Assembly (NCBI GenBank): GCA_025201365.1
Contig: JAIXMF010000085.1
Coordinates: forward strand, 1-43,538
From: Syncephalis plumigaleata
Taxonomy: Eukaryota; Zoopagomycota; Zoopagomycetes; Zoopagales; Piptocephalidaceae
DNA: 43,538 bases
Reading direction: 5' to 3'
The stretch's first letter is position 1, and every line of letters begins with the position of its first letter. The position numbers and the translations under genes are program-made. The notes beneath the pieces were generated by a model. That model saw only the letters and a list, made by a program, of their open reading frames with translations. It was not told the DNA's origin and did no database searches. Of the stretch, positions 1 through 10,928 are shown one piece after another.

Positions 1-295
1 GTGATCGCCATTTCATCCATGCCATTGCTATTGTGCAATAAACGTAACAATTTATCGTTTCATTCCGTGAAACCTGTGGCGTCTGTTGTAACACGGTTGC
101 TCACCAGTGTAATCAATCACGGTCATCGCTTAAACCGTAGTGTTTCAGTGCCCACGTAAACTGTTGATATCTCTTCAAGCCTACTTCAACTGATCGATTA
201 CGCTTTTCTTTATCTCTCTTTTCTAACTGACTGACTGATTGACTGACTGACTGACTGATTGATATCTAACGCACACTCCTCTTATTGTCTACACA
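1..295. other. 5' flank with CTGA/GATT tetranucleotide run
   Basis: No coding region is supported here. A degenerate CTGA/TTGA tetranucleotide run lies at about 224-262, just upstream of the first ATG at 296. It probably represents promoter or 5' UTR sequence of the following gene. Confidence 0.4.
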
Positions 296-1072
296 ATGGA
301 AAACGTTTATTGTGGTGATAAAGATGACGCGCCTAGCGAATGTCTTCGGTGTAAGGAGACAGTAACCACTGCAGGTGGAGCACGACACATTCGATGCGAA
401 ATCCTATGGAATGGACGTCCGTTACCACGTCACTCGACGTTAAGCAACGAGCGAGGCGGTGGAAACAATCAACAACAACAACAGGAAAGTCGGGATAACT
501 CCTCAGATAGTACGGCAAAGGAGCAGTCATCCGAGCATGCATCATGCCGTATACAAGTTGTCCAAGCAATACATCATGGCGATAATAATCCCATTGCATT
601 CGATCGTAAGTGCATCGTTTGTTACGAACTGCCTATAAAACTTGAATGATGGTTGAATAACTAACAATAACCATCATTATAGAAGAATCAGCTGATCGAA
701 AGCAAAGGTGCCATATGGTCTCTGATGAGCAGTGCACATATTAATCGGTATAAAGTATCGTATGATGGCAGATTAGTGGTAACAGAGCTGCATCAAGCCA
801 TAATAAAGAATGTGATGAAATTTAACAATTGTGACTTGGTTACTATTCCAATTTCACTAGTTGCATACTTTGCCGAAAACCAACTACATACCGTGCTAAT
901 GATACGCACGGATGTTGTGTACAGTGTGCTAAGCCACTTCTCGGGTATTGTGTTGGTAAAGGAAAGGGGTAACAGGCCATGTTTTAAATCAGGTTTACAG
1001 TTGCATACGGCGCTGCATATTCTATCTGAATGGCAAGCGTGTAGAATAGAATATAACGGTACGAAGGAATAG
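296..1072 (+). CDS. Unrecognised protein with N-terminal poly-Q tract; exon structure unresolved
   Basis: Two open stretches are visible. The first (296-605) starts with ATG and encodes a polar segment with two Cys-rich spots, a QQQQQ run and a Ser/Asp/Glu-rich tail, ending at a good donor (GTAAGT at 606). The second (about 683-1072) is open in a different frame and reads as ordinary hydrophobic/polar globular protein up to the TAG at 1070. Joining them at the best acceptor (TAG ending 682) leads to an early stop, whereas an unusual AAG acceptor at 706-707 would keep the frame. The connection is therefore unproven and they could be separate genes. I recognise no family. The 7-TM gene follows 24 bp downstream on the same strand. 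Confidence 0.35.
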
Positions 1073-1096
1073 GAAACTTGGAATGGGCCATCACAT

Positions 1097-2166
1097 TTGT
1101 TCCATGTTGTCGTTCGTTTATTTCCAATATTTTTACTACATTTTATTTTTATTAACAGCGTATTATTTTTACTAATGCCCATAATCGATTACAACAATCC
1201 AAATCATACAGAATGGATGGCGCATGCCGATCAATTTTGGGGTATTCCACTACATCCACTCGGTGAAATCAACGCACTTGATTTCCTGATAATAAATAGT
1301 ACAACGCAAGAGGAATTCAGTAGATTCAATGGTTACAGACTGCAAATTGTAATGCTTACAGTTGTATTCCTATTAGAAATCCGTAATCTTGGACTGGCAC
1401 TTATGATGGCAATGAGCCGTCCCAAAGCCCTGGTATCATGGTGTTGCCTAGTGCCTAGTATATTTAATGCGTCAACAACAACCATCTGCCACCTTTTAAC
1501 CCTAGGCTACTACAGCAACTGCCGACAAGTTATATGGCTAGTGTTGGTACTTACATCCATTTCTAATATTTGTAACAGTACGATGCTATTGCAAAAAGCG
1601 TATATCGCCTTACAAAAGAAGAAGTGGATGATTTATGCTGGTATCATTCCAATACTCTCCTTCTTGTCCTATCCTGTTGTTCTTATCTCTACATCGTTTA
1701 TCATTATAACACCAGATGGTGGATGTGTGATCTATTATCCCTACTATTCAATTTGGCTTTTCATTGCAATCACACTGCCACTTAGCACTGCATTATCCAG
1801 TGTTTTCTGTTATGTTGCCGTAAAACAGTATCTTCAGTATGAGTCGGAGGCATGGAAGCGACTGGCACAGGAAGGACTTTATGCAATGTGCTCTGCAGCA
1901 TTATGCAACGCCATTTGCGGCATCATCATTGCCACTCAAGCAATCGGATCAATATCGGACACGTGCTCAGTTGTAGCATGGTAAGAGGCAAAGTTGCAAA
2001 CTATTAAAGCATGCTAACCGTTCAATTCACTAGTGTTATCATCAATACCGTCCTTATAAATCATTGTTATAGTATGCGTAAAATCAAGGATCTATCCAAT
2101 CAACTGGACACTAGTCATATATTTTATCCCATTGAGATTAAAACGTCCACACCTATAGATGACTAA
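1097..2166 (+). CDS. Seven-transmembrane protein, GPCR-like, function unknown
   Basis: Two exons (1097-1980, 2073-2166) give 325 residues. The join is supported by GTAAGA...TATAG and frame continuity (W/C codon split, then MRKIKDL...). Seven hydrophobic segments are visible, roughly at residues 8-27, 92-118, 122-145, 150-178, 184-210, 218-244 and 262-285, with an extracellular-looking loop containing NST and NHT sequons after the first. The C-terminal tail (about 40 residues) is short and charged. I see no DRY or NPxxY motif, so assignment to a classical GPCR class is not justified; it resembles orphan 7-TM families that are expanded in early-diverging fungi. The start could also be the Met at 1175, but that would remove the first hydrophobic segment. 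Confidence 0.75.
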
Positions 2167-2400
2167 AATGGATAGCTCTATATTAATAGTATAAAAATGC
2201 AAAACCAGTAAATGAATTGAAGCGTACAGAAATATACGATTGATACAAATAGAATGAGATTATTAGGTAAGGAGACGTGAAAGGTTCGTGTGTGCGTGTC
2301 TGTCATTATCATCCTTCCTCACTCTTTCCTTTTAATAGACGTGTTTTTTTCGATTTAATTTTTCATTAACGACTCGTGTCATTGACTACTAACATCCAGC

Positions 2401-5029
2401 ATGCACATACTTCATGTGGCGGAGAAACCTGCCATTGCCAAATCTATTGCACAGATCCTGTCCAAGGGTGACATGCGAATGGTAAGCTGGCACTGCGATA
2501 AACACGTATATAATAGTGACACTTATCTTGATATTAGGAGCAAAGTTGTGCTAAATACAACAAGAACTACTGCTTCAAGTATCGGATAGGAACGCAACTA
2601 CACGATATGGTGGTGACATCGGTGCTAGGACACCTTACGGAGGACGACTTTCCCGCAGAGTATCGACAATGGTCTAATTGGCCACCGGCCATATTGTTTG
2701 AAGCACCTATACAGCGTACCATTTCAAAAGTAAGTGCCGACTAATCACTCGCGACACGTTATCGCCTCCTAATACATCGATGACAGAATATGAAGGATGT
2801 CCATAAGAATCTGTTGAATAAATCACGATACGCGGTAGAGTTGTATCTATGGACGGATTGCGATCGAGAAGGCGAGAATATAGCCTATGAAATTGCGCAA
2901 GCATGTCGCCAAGCTAATGCTCGCTTAGTACTACGTAGACCGCGTTTCTCGGTAATTAACAGTAGGTTAGTCATCCTAAATGTGAATAATAATAGTATTA
3001 AGATGATTGAGAAACTAACGCACACGTATACACACACACATGCCATGATAGAGACATTAATCGGGCGTGTCAGTCGCCGCATGAACTCGATATGCGACTT
3101 GTACACGCCGTAGATACGCGTCGTGAACTTGATCTACGTATCGGCGCGATATTTACTCGTTTTCAAACAATGCGATTCCAACGACGATTCCCCTTGCTTG
3201 GTAAACGCGTCATTAGCTATGGTAATACATTGTCGTACACTTGATGAAGGAGTAGCACTGACTCTAATGGTATCCCATTAACAATTAGGCGGTTGTCAAT
3301 TTCCTACACTTGGTTTTGTGGTGGATCGATTTCTAAAGGTGGAGAACTTTGTACCGCAAACCTTTTGGAAGATTGAAGTGCGCGTCGAACGTGATGATGC
3401 GCAGGTCAACTTTCTATGGCGTCGTGTTCATCTATTCGATCGACTCTCCTGTATGGTGCTTTATGAGGAATGCGTCGAAACACCGGTAGCCACTGTAGTA
3501 TCGGTACGATCACGCGCAACATCTAAATGGTAATGCAAAGGGAAACGATATCGAAAGCCATTACTCCTCATCAATGCTTACTGATGCGTATATATATATA
3601 TATATATTTGTACAGGAAACCATTACCATTAACTACGGTGGAATTGCAAAAGAGTGCCACTCGCTTTCTAAACATGTCATCTGATCAGGCAATGGCCGTG
3701 AGTACATGAACAGTTGCTAGCTGTTGCTGTTGTTATTACTAAACTACATTCATATTAGGCGGCTGAATCACTCTACATTCGCGGTCTTATTAGCTATCCT
3801 CGTACGGAGACCAATCGATTCGACAAGTCATTTCCATTCAATACAATGATCGAAAGACAAGTTAACGACGCGTCATGGGGTTCATTTGCTCAAAAGTAGG
3901 TGGTACTCGATAGTCATAGCGTGTAGAGACATCATTACATCATTAATAGAATACAAAAATGAATACAGCTTACTAAACGGTGGCTTCCATGCACCACGAC
4001 AAGGTAAGGATGACGATAAAGCTCATCCGCCCATTCATCCTACTGGACATGCCACCGATATGAATCAACACGAGAAGAGTGTATTCGAATTTGTTACACG
4101 TCGATTTCTCGCATGTTGCGCCGATGATGCTCGTGGTCGTGAAACACGCGTTGAAATCAATATTAGCGGTGAAGTATTCTGGACCAAAGGTAAGCTAATA
4201 CAACAGTATTGCTACTATTATAATACATATATACTAATAGTAATAATTGTTATAGGTCTTATTGTCGATGCGAGAAACTATCTCGATGTCTACAAGTATG
4301 AACGATGGAATACTCGCGTTATTCCCAATTTCCAACAAGGCGAAACATTCATACCGAATGAGCTTATGATGACAGAAGGTCGAACTAGTGCACCCAGTTT
4401 ATTACGTGAGGCCGATCTTATCGCTATGATGGATGCCAATGGCATTGGTATGGGATCAGCAATGAAGTGTACACATTAACATCCATGTAGTAGTAGTACT
4501 AACAACAATCTTGATGTGCTTATTAGGTACGGATGCAACAATACATGAGCATATCAAGAAGATCATTGAACGTGAATACGTGTTCAAGCAGAATGGCTAC
4601 TTTTATCCATCTACACTGGGTATTGGCCTGGTACGCGGTTATGATCGTATCGATCTTGAACACTCATTAACCAAACCATTGCTACGTCGTCAGGTGTGTG
4701 TAGATTAAGATCAACCGGTATTATCATTGCGTAGTTGAATAGTCATTAAACAATTACTACTTGACTAGATGGAACAAGACTTGAAGTTAATATGCGAGGG
4801 AAGCCGTCATCGTGAACAAGTAATCCAAGCAACCCTAAACAATTATCAACAAATGTTTGAACGGACCCATAGAAATGCAGCAATACTGGAAGAGGTAAAA
4901 GTAGACATGAACCTGCTTAATAGAAGAAGAATAGACTACTAATCGACATGTCTCTATGATTGCTGCTGTTATTGTTGTTGTTGAATCCTATAGGAATTGA
5001 ATCGTTATCTAGGCAATAATCCTTCGTAG
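2401..5029 (+). CDS. TOP3: DNA topoisomerase III (type IA)
   Basis: Twelve exons (2401-2481, 2538-2729, 2787-2965, 3052-3221, 3289-3529, 3616-3697, 3759-3895, 3969-4189, 4256-4447, 4527-4693, 4769-4894, 4994-5029) encode 607 residues. The protein begins with the Toprim motif HVAEKPAIAKSIAQIL, then the acidic WTDCDREGE motif, the RxELDLRIG element, CQFPTLGFVVDRF, and the active-site motif GLISYPRTET with catalytic Tyr at about residue 328. KAHPPIHPT and DANGIGTDATIHEHI follow. It relaxes negative supercoils and, with a RecQ helicase and Rmi1, dissolves recombination intermediates in the nucleus. It stops soon after the catalytic core, so it has the short yeast-like form without the C-terminal zinc fingers of animal TOP3A. 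All exon lengths keep frame. Confidence 0.97.
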
Positions 5030-5136
5030 TTTATTATTATTATTATCATGCTATCATCTACATTGTACATTCTTTCTTGCTATTCTATTTCAATTAATTG
5101 ATGCTTTTCTTTCTCTCTCTCTTTCGTATAATGAAA

Positions 5137-5397
5137 CTATGGCGATTTACGTTTTGCTTTTGATTTTGGTGTGGTTGCCTTGACTGTAGCAATAAATAGT
5201 TGAATATCATCCTCCTTGAATGGGAATGGACACTATATACATGTATATCAATGTCATTAGTAGTGACAAGCTAGTAACGAGTAACCCTAGTAGAACGAAT
5301 AGTTTACCTGAACATTGCTACACATGGTAAATCGTACGTCCAAGTGAACATGCGCAGCCAACAAGGGAGACTGACACACCGGACAACGAGGTTCCAT
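5137..5397 (-). CDS. Small zinc-ribbon-like protein (61 aa)
   Basis: Two exons on the minus strand (5308-5397 and 5137-5232, GTAAAC...TATAG intron) encode 61 residues. The start is MEPRCPVCQSPLL. The protein has a CPVC knuckle near residue 5, then CSNVQ joined across the intron to CPFPF, giving a CxxC plus CxxxxC pattern typical of a single zinc ribbon, and a basic C-terminal tail (KSKAKRKSP). The upstream in-frame hydrophobic extension comes from TAG/TAA-rich repeats and is probably 5' UTR. It is divergent from ACP (260 bp between starts) and convergent with TOP3. Family unknown; nucleic-acid or protein binding is only a guess. Confidence 0.65.
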
Positions 5398-5656
5398 AGT
5401 AATAACTGAACTAGTCAATATGGCGTAAGAAAGTAACAACAACAGTAGTAATAGTAATAGTAATATAGTTGTTGTAAGTGTGCTAGTTTGAAAATGGACT
5501 TTTGCCAATATGAAAAGAGTTAGAATATCATCGCCTCATATTAGGAAGAGAAAAAGGATTTTCTCGTTTCTTCACCGTTCCACTCGTTCTATTCCCCTTT
5601 CGTTTTCTTCCGTTTGTTTGATCATTTCCCCGGTTGTTGACGTGCACCCTTCCAGC

Positions 5657-6205
5657 ATGAACTATAGCAGTCTCCGACCCGCTGGCCACGCGCTTATGCG
5701 TACGGTACAACGACAAGCTCGTCCATTTGCTCCACGAATCTTGCCAGCAATGGCGGCACGTTGGTACGCATCAGCAGGTGGCTTATCTAGCGAGGAAATC
5801 ACCGATCGTATCCTACATGTAGTCAAGGCATTCGAAGGCATTAACGTTGATGCAGTACGTATTCGTTTTTCTCCCTAAGATGACGCGTTGATAAATAATT
5901 ATCTATGGCAACGAGAACTACATACTATACGACCGATGTTGTTGCCATGAGTGATTATATCATTCTTTTATTGTTGATGACGCGTCCAATACTTTATAAC
6001 AATGCTAATAATGTCTAATAATGAATAGGTCAAGCCAACCGCTTCATTTAGCGAGGATCTTAAGCTCGACAGTTTGGACACGGTAGAACTAGTCATGCAA
6101 ATTGAAAATGAATTTGCCATCGAGATATCCGACGAGGATGCCGACAACATCAAGACAGTGGGTCAAGCCATCGAGTATGTTGCTAAGCGTGACGATGCCT
6201 CTTAA
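5657..6205 (+). CDS. ACP1: Mitochondrial acyl carrier protein
   Basis: Two exons (5657-5854, 6029-6205) encode 124 residues. Residues 1 to about 40 are a basic, hydroxylated, acid-free presequence ([16 protein letters not shown]..., ending near ARWYASAGG). The ACP fold follows, with the phosphopantetheine attachment motif DSLDTVE (Ser at about 81) and the helix [15 protein letters not shown]. It carries acyl chains for mitochondrial type II fatty acid synthesis, feeds octanoate to lipoate synthesis (a lipoyl synthase gene lies at 18-19.8 kb), and is a structural partner of LYR proteins and complex I. An ATG at 5510 is in frame further upstream, but the Met at 5657 gives a standard targeting sequence. 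Confidence 0.95.
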
Positions 6206-6506
6206 TTCCACTTTCAATGAAGTCTGACTATTGCGACTACTATTACAATTATGGCAAATGTAATGTATACATGTAGCGATATTGTCTCTATAATAGTAAT
6301 GATTTACAAATGGTTCATTATTCCAAAAGGCATTGTCTATATACCAATAAGATAGAGGGATGACATTGATGATGTCAATATGTATAGATATTGTTTATTT
6401 TCATTGAGTAGCTGGTATAGAACAACAAATAGATGATGACGAGCAGCTAGTGTGATGCTGCTACACACACATACACTATTTGCGTAATTTATTCTCACAT
6501 ATAATA
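6206..6506. other. ACP 3' flank
   Basis: AT-rich sequence between the ACP stop codon and the transposon at 6509. No gene seen; it contains AATAAA-like and TATA-like runs consistent with a 3' UTR. Confidence 0.5.
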
Positions 6507-6508
6507 TA

Positions 6509-7074
6509 CAGGCTATTTCCATCCAATTTGCGCAGTTAGCTTTTTGTCTTTATGAATAAATGATATTTAACACTTACAATCACCCTGTATTTTTGACAAT
6601 TGACGATACAATATGGTTAATTTGTTTTTTGATGTTTGGATCCCTCTTGATCTTGATCTTCATTTAGTGAATGTTTTGCGGATGTACCAGAATCAGGAGG
6701 AGGAACGGCACGTCGTTCAAATTGTGTTGGAATAAGGTTGTCCTCACGAACACTGTGGATAATCTGAATGAAGTTCAGACATGCAGCCATATCCCGATTC
6801 CATGCACGATAATCAATAGCTACTTGTAAGTACATGACATGGCAATATCCAACTATACTAGTACACTTCTTGTATCATCTGCCTTATAGAATTGATGATG
6901 ATGGTTATCGCTATCAATAAATGATCCATTACTGAATACTGAATTGTTATTATTATCATGCTATATCAATTGGCATTTCTATGGTGATAATGGTGTTAAC
7001 AATCGTGTAAATCTATTTATTAATAAACTGCAAATGTTAAAGGATAAATGCGCAAATTGGATGGAAAAACACTG
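6509..7074. mobile_element. Short TIR transposon with TA target duplication (Tc1/mariner-like, non-autonomous)
   Basis: The two ends form an inverted repeat. The left end begins CAGGCTATTTCCATCCAATT and the right end, reverse complemented, begins CAGTGTTTTTCCATCCAATT. From position 8 to 26 of the ends, 19 bp are identical, and TA flanks both sides (6507-6508 and 7075-7076). CAGT-type termini plus TA duplication point to the Tc1/mariner superfamily. At 566 bp it is too short for a full transposase and holds instead the tail of a Fanzor-like gene on the minus strand. It sits between ACP and PKA-R without interrupting either. Confidence 0.82.
6617..6835 (-). pseudogene. C-terminal remnant of Fanzor/TnpB-like RuvC nuclease inside the TIR element
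   Basis: The minus-strand frame contains DYRAWNRDMAACLNFIQI followed by a polar tail that ends DQDQEGSKHQKTN and a TAA. The WNRDxxAxxN arrangement matches the RuvC-III motif that closes the catalytic domain of TnpB and eukaryotic Fanzor proteins (consensus around NRDxNAxxNI). Known Fanzors are carried inside several eukaryotic DNA transposon families, including mariner-like ones, which fits the location. Only about 65 residues of homology remain, so this is a deletion derivative. A second, more diverged copy lies at 40.7-41.07 kb. The assignment rests on a short motif plus context and is not certain. Confidence 0.5.
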
Positions 7075-7257
7075 TATGCATATATCTCAGCTCAATCATG
7101 TATGATCCTATAGGCGGAGTCTACAATACAATAGAAACGCACTAGTGTATGTGAGTGTTTTCAATGTTGTCTCCGTAATACGTCTAGTTCTTTCACTTGC
7201 TCATCGTCTTTGTCCTCCTCTTTTATTCGTGTGTCATTGCCGTCATTCCACTGTAAT

Positions 7258-9086
7258 ATGACCACTGAAGCGGCGGACAGTATGTCGTCACCTTCGCGAC
7301 AGTATATTGAAAAGCATCAATTAAATACGTTATTCAAGGTGATTTGACAGATATACGTATAAATACATATACGTATGTTCGATGTACATGTCAATTAACG
7401 AACAGTATAGGAACTATTGGTATCACTACTGATTGAACAACCTGAAGAACCCATACCATTTCTCGTCATGCAACTGCAAGAACGAGCCAGCATGCTAAAC
7501 AGAGTAACTATCCAGTGTAGAAACATTCATTTAATAATCAGAATGTTAACCATATGATTAGCAGTCAAGTCATATTACATCGTCAACTAGTACATCAACT
7601 TTATCAGAATCAGGTAAGCATACTATTCTATGTAAAAGAAGAAAGAAAGAGAGAGCGAGATAGTCTGACTCGATCATTTAATAACTATACCATAACTGTT
7701 ATGTTATCAATGTCACTGCTTAATCAAGATACATTTACGTAAGTGATGGTAATACAGATGTAATTTGTAATGACAATAATGATTGATTGATTCTATATTA
7801 TTCATATATCCATCTAGTAATACGATACTTCATCCATTGGGTGGACTAACAAAAAAGAGTATCACGCAACGATTCCGCGATACACACGGTGACGATGCCA
7901 GTAATGCGATCATTCGTAATGCTCGACGTGGATCAGTGAGTGCAGAGCCAATATCGATATCGGAACATGATGAAACATCCGCGACAATTATTCCAAAGAG
8001 TGACGAGGCTCGTATGCGTATTGCCACGGCAATCGCTAACAATCTACTATTCCGTAATCTCGATCACGAACAGCGTCAACCTGTAGTAAGTGCTATATGT
8101 ACTTGATTACACTTGACAAACAAGCAAGCGATATCCACTGGCTAATGACGAGTAAATGAACGTGATCATAGATTGACGCGATGTTCGAACGGAAAGTGAC
8201 CCTAGGCGAAGTGGTTATCACACAAGGCGAGGAGGGCGACAATTTTTACGTCGTTGATCAGGGCACTTTTGATATCTTCGTGAATGGTAAAAAGGTGGTA
8301 GATGTCGGGCCCGGCGATAGTTTCGGTGAATTAGCATTAATGTACAATGTAAGCGACACTCGTCATTGATTAATTGTTACATGATCTGAATGGTATTCTT
8401 ATTGTATATATGTAGACACCACGAGCAGCCACAATCACTGCGACTAGCGAGGCTATTCTATGGGGTGTAGATCGTGGTACATTCCGTAAAAGTATCACAG
8501 GCTATAGTTTTCGTAAACGCAAAATGTACACGGATTTCCTAAAGACCGTACCACTATTGACGAAGCTTAATGATACGGAGATTGCCAAACTTGCCGATGC
8601 ACTGGAACCCGTCAACTACGAGGATGGCGATGATATTATCGAGCAGGGTGATCATGGTCATCGTTTCTACCTCATCGAACGAGGTGAAGTCGAGGTGACT
8701 AAAACGAACTTTGATGGCACGCTACTTCATTTGCCATCACTCTCGGTAGGCGATTACTTTGGCGGTAAGTGAATACACTTTTTTACTTTGAATGAAGTCA
8801 ATTAATATCGATATACGCTGTACGCATATTAGAGCTTGCACTACTTCATAATAGACCACGAGCAGCCACCGTAACAGCCAAGGGTTCGGTACGAGTAGCC
8901 GCCCTCGGTAAAGATGCATTTACACGACTACTAGGACCAGCGGTCGATGTAATGAAGCGACGTTCACAAACCTACGGTCAAATCGACAAGGAAGCATTAG
9001 CGGAACTATTACGTAATGGTAGACCGCTGCATCATCAACATGATGAGACTGCCGATGATTCTTCAACAGCAACCGAGGATAATTAG
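7258..9086 (+). CDS. BCY1: cAMP-dependent protein kinase regulatory subunit
   Basis: Best model: eight exons (7258-7338, 7411-7503, 7562-7613, 7729-7738, 7818-8085, 8172-8348, 8416-8764, 8833-9086), 427 residues. The N-terminal dimerisation/docking helix pair is clear ([28 protein letters not shown]). A Ser/Thr-rich linker leads to the inhibitor site [11 protein letters not shown], whose Ser makes it an autophosphorylated type II-like pseudosubstrate. Two cyclic-nucleotide-binding domains follow, with phosphate-binding cassettes [18 protein letters not shown] and [18 protein letters not shown], each keeping the Glu and Arg that bind cAMP. It holds the PKA catalytic subunit inactive until cAMP binds. 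The linker needs a 10-nt micro-exon to stay in frame; that part of the model is less sure than the rest. Confidence 0.93.
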
Positions 9087-9284
9087 CTAATAAATTTGTT
9101 TATACACACACATGTATATATAAAAGTAGGATTGATCATTCTAGTTTGTTGTTTAATAGCACACAATGGCATAACACGATAGAAACAGCATTCTAAATGG
9201 AACTACTAATGCATCTTTTTTCGTATCTGTATGTGTATATTTGTATGTCAAGGGTTTATTAGCAGACCTGCACAAAAAACCGCC

Positions 9285-10153
9285 TTAGAAAGAAGCTTTG
9301 ACGACCTGAGCGCTGATACGATCCAAATCACGACGACCGTCCTTGGTGATGCGGCGACCACTAATAATCACAATGAAGGCAAGATGGTTAGTTTAATCAT
9401 TTATAAGATGAGCGACAACACAACGGTGGCATCTTCGTTCTATAGTATAGATTATGGCAACTTAGTGTACTTACCCTTCTGGGGACTTCTCCAAAACACC
9501 CAACTTCTCGAGGGCTTGAAGGGCCTTGCGTTGAACGGAGCCGGAGGCATCGGCGTGGTGGGATGGGCGTGTGCCGCGGTTTTCGCGACCACCATACAAC
9601 TTGCGGAGAGCACCGACACCAACGCTGTTGCGGAGGTAGATGTGGCGGGCAATAGAGGCTATATGAATAGTGAACAGGTAGATTGGAGTGTACATTGATT
9701 AGTGATCAGAATAGATAGTAATAGTAATAGTAGATGATTTATCTCCTCCATAGATCTATGCAATTAGTGCATCTCATGCGTGTGTGTATGCGTGTATATC
9801 CATAACATAGTAATAATAGACATTGATAGTATTCTTATGGCCTTGTTGATATTGTCGTGACCAATAACTACTACCTCATTAATGCTAATGCTAATACCAC
9901 TATGCATACATACATACATACACACGACATGATACAATATGGCAACATGATACGCGACAACATGATATGATTACTTACCCGCATGGACGTAGAACCAGTC
10001 GCTCTCATATGGAGCGAGTTCTTTGTAGGTGCCAGTCTTGACAAGGTCTACCCACTTGGGTACGTCAACCTTGCCACTGCGCTTCAAATGGGCAGCATAA
10101 GCCTTTACGAACGCTTGCGCGTCGACATCTCTGACAGTAGCACCGCGGAACAT
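9285..10153 (-). CDS. RPS19: 40S ribosomal protein S19 (eS19)
   Basis: Three coding exons on the minus strand (9979-10153, 9475-9658, 9285-9360) encode 144 residues, the usual family length. Landmarks are [90 protein letters not shown] and [13 protein letters not shown]. It is a structural protein of the small subunit head needed for 18S rRNA maturation. A 5' UTR intron at about 10160-10267 (TCG|GTAAGT ... TTTAG) is likely, with the TATG of the coding start just after it. It is convergent with PKA-R (about 200 bp). Confidence 0.97.
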
Positions 10154-10159
10154 GTTGAT

Positions 10160-10267
10160 CTAAACACGCATAGAAATTGCCGGTTTATTAGTTCAGCGGT
10201 TCGCAATAGCAATAGTATATTATCGTATAACGCATAGATATACGCATATATGGCTGATCTAACTTAC
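10160..10267 (-). other. Probable 5' UTR intron of RPS19
   Basis: On the minus strand TCG|GTAAGTTAG opens and TTTAG|ATCAACATG closes a 108-nt interval directly upstream of the RPS19 ATG. Leader introns are common in ribosomal protein genes. It is inferred from motifs only. Confidence 0.6.
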
Positions 10268-10928
10268 CGAATCAGACGGCGACGATGCAAAAAACGAGCC
10301 GAATAGTGGAAAGAGGCAGAGCAAGCGCTGGAGGGGTGAAAGTAACGCAGTGAAAAAAGACCAGCAAACGAAAAATTTGCAGGGGTTAAAACTGGCAATC
10401 GGATTGGCTGTAGCAAAAAGTGAAAGCGAATGAGTGATGTGCCGATTATAATTGTTAAGAAAATGAAAAGAAAAACTCCACTTTCATTCATCGACTGACT
10501 AGCTAGCATTCTATAACATACACAATATACTTGCTAATAAAGCTTGTTTATTTCTATTATTATTCAACAACAACACATCTATGACATTCAACATGATCTA
10601 TTCAGTGGTTATCCTGTAGTAAATCATTAGTTAGTATTGCCATACTATAGAGAACAATTAATGAATATTAAGTGTAACAATAACATCAAATGATTCCACT
10701 ATAATTGATTTATACAGTTTTAATAACCTGCAGTTTATGAATCAATCTCGCATTGATGACAGTCCTACTCTTTAGAGGATGTAGATCAGGTCAGAGATGC
10801 TTCATTAGCAATATCATGCTGTAATGACATGATGAATGAACTAAACAGTAACAATAGCAGTAATGGTAGCAATCCTTATATGATCATAGAGGTGATTTTA
10901 ATCAATAATAATGTAGACATCAGTTGAG

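Noticed and set aside
5287-5508. Poly-Leu N-terminal extension of the small zinc-ribbon protein
   Set aside because: The hydrophobic run is translation of TAG/TAA/ACA trinucleotide repeats in the shared promoter; the internal Met at 5397 gives a compact protein with good context.
7554-7742. Continuous 62-codon frame in the PKA-R linker as a coding exon
   Set aside because: Reading through it needs no stop but contains a good donor (GTAAGC at 7614), and its Lys/Arg-rich middle has no counterpart in PKA regulatory subunits; the spliced model with a 10-nt exon fits better.
9452-9695. Plus-strand frame across the RPS19 gene
   Set aside because: Shadow of the conserved RPS19 exons on the minus strand.
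10264-10509. Minus-strand frame of 81 codons upstream of RPS19
   Set aside because: Overlaps the probable 5' leader and promoter of RPS19 and ends at the leader-intron donor; no protein-like features beyond chance hydrophobicity.
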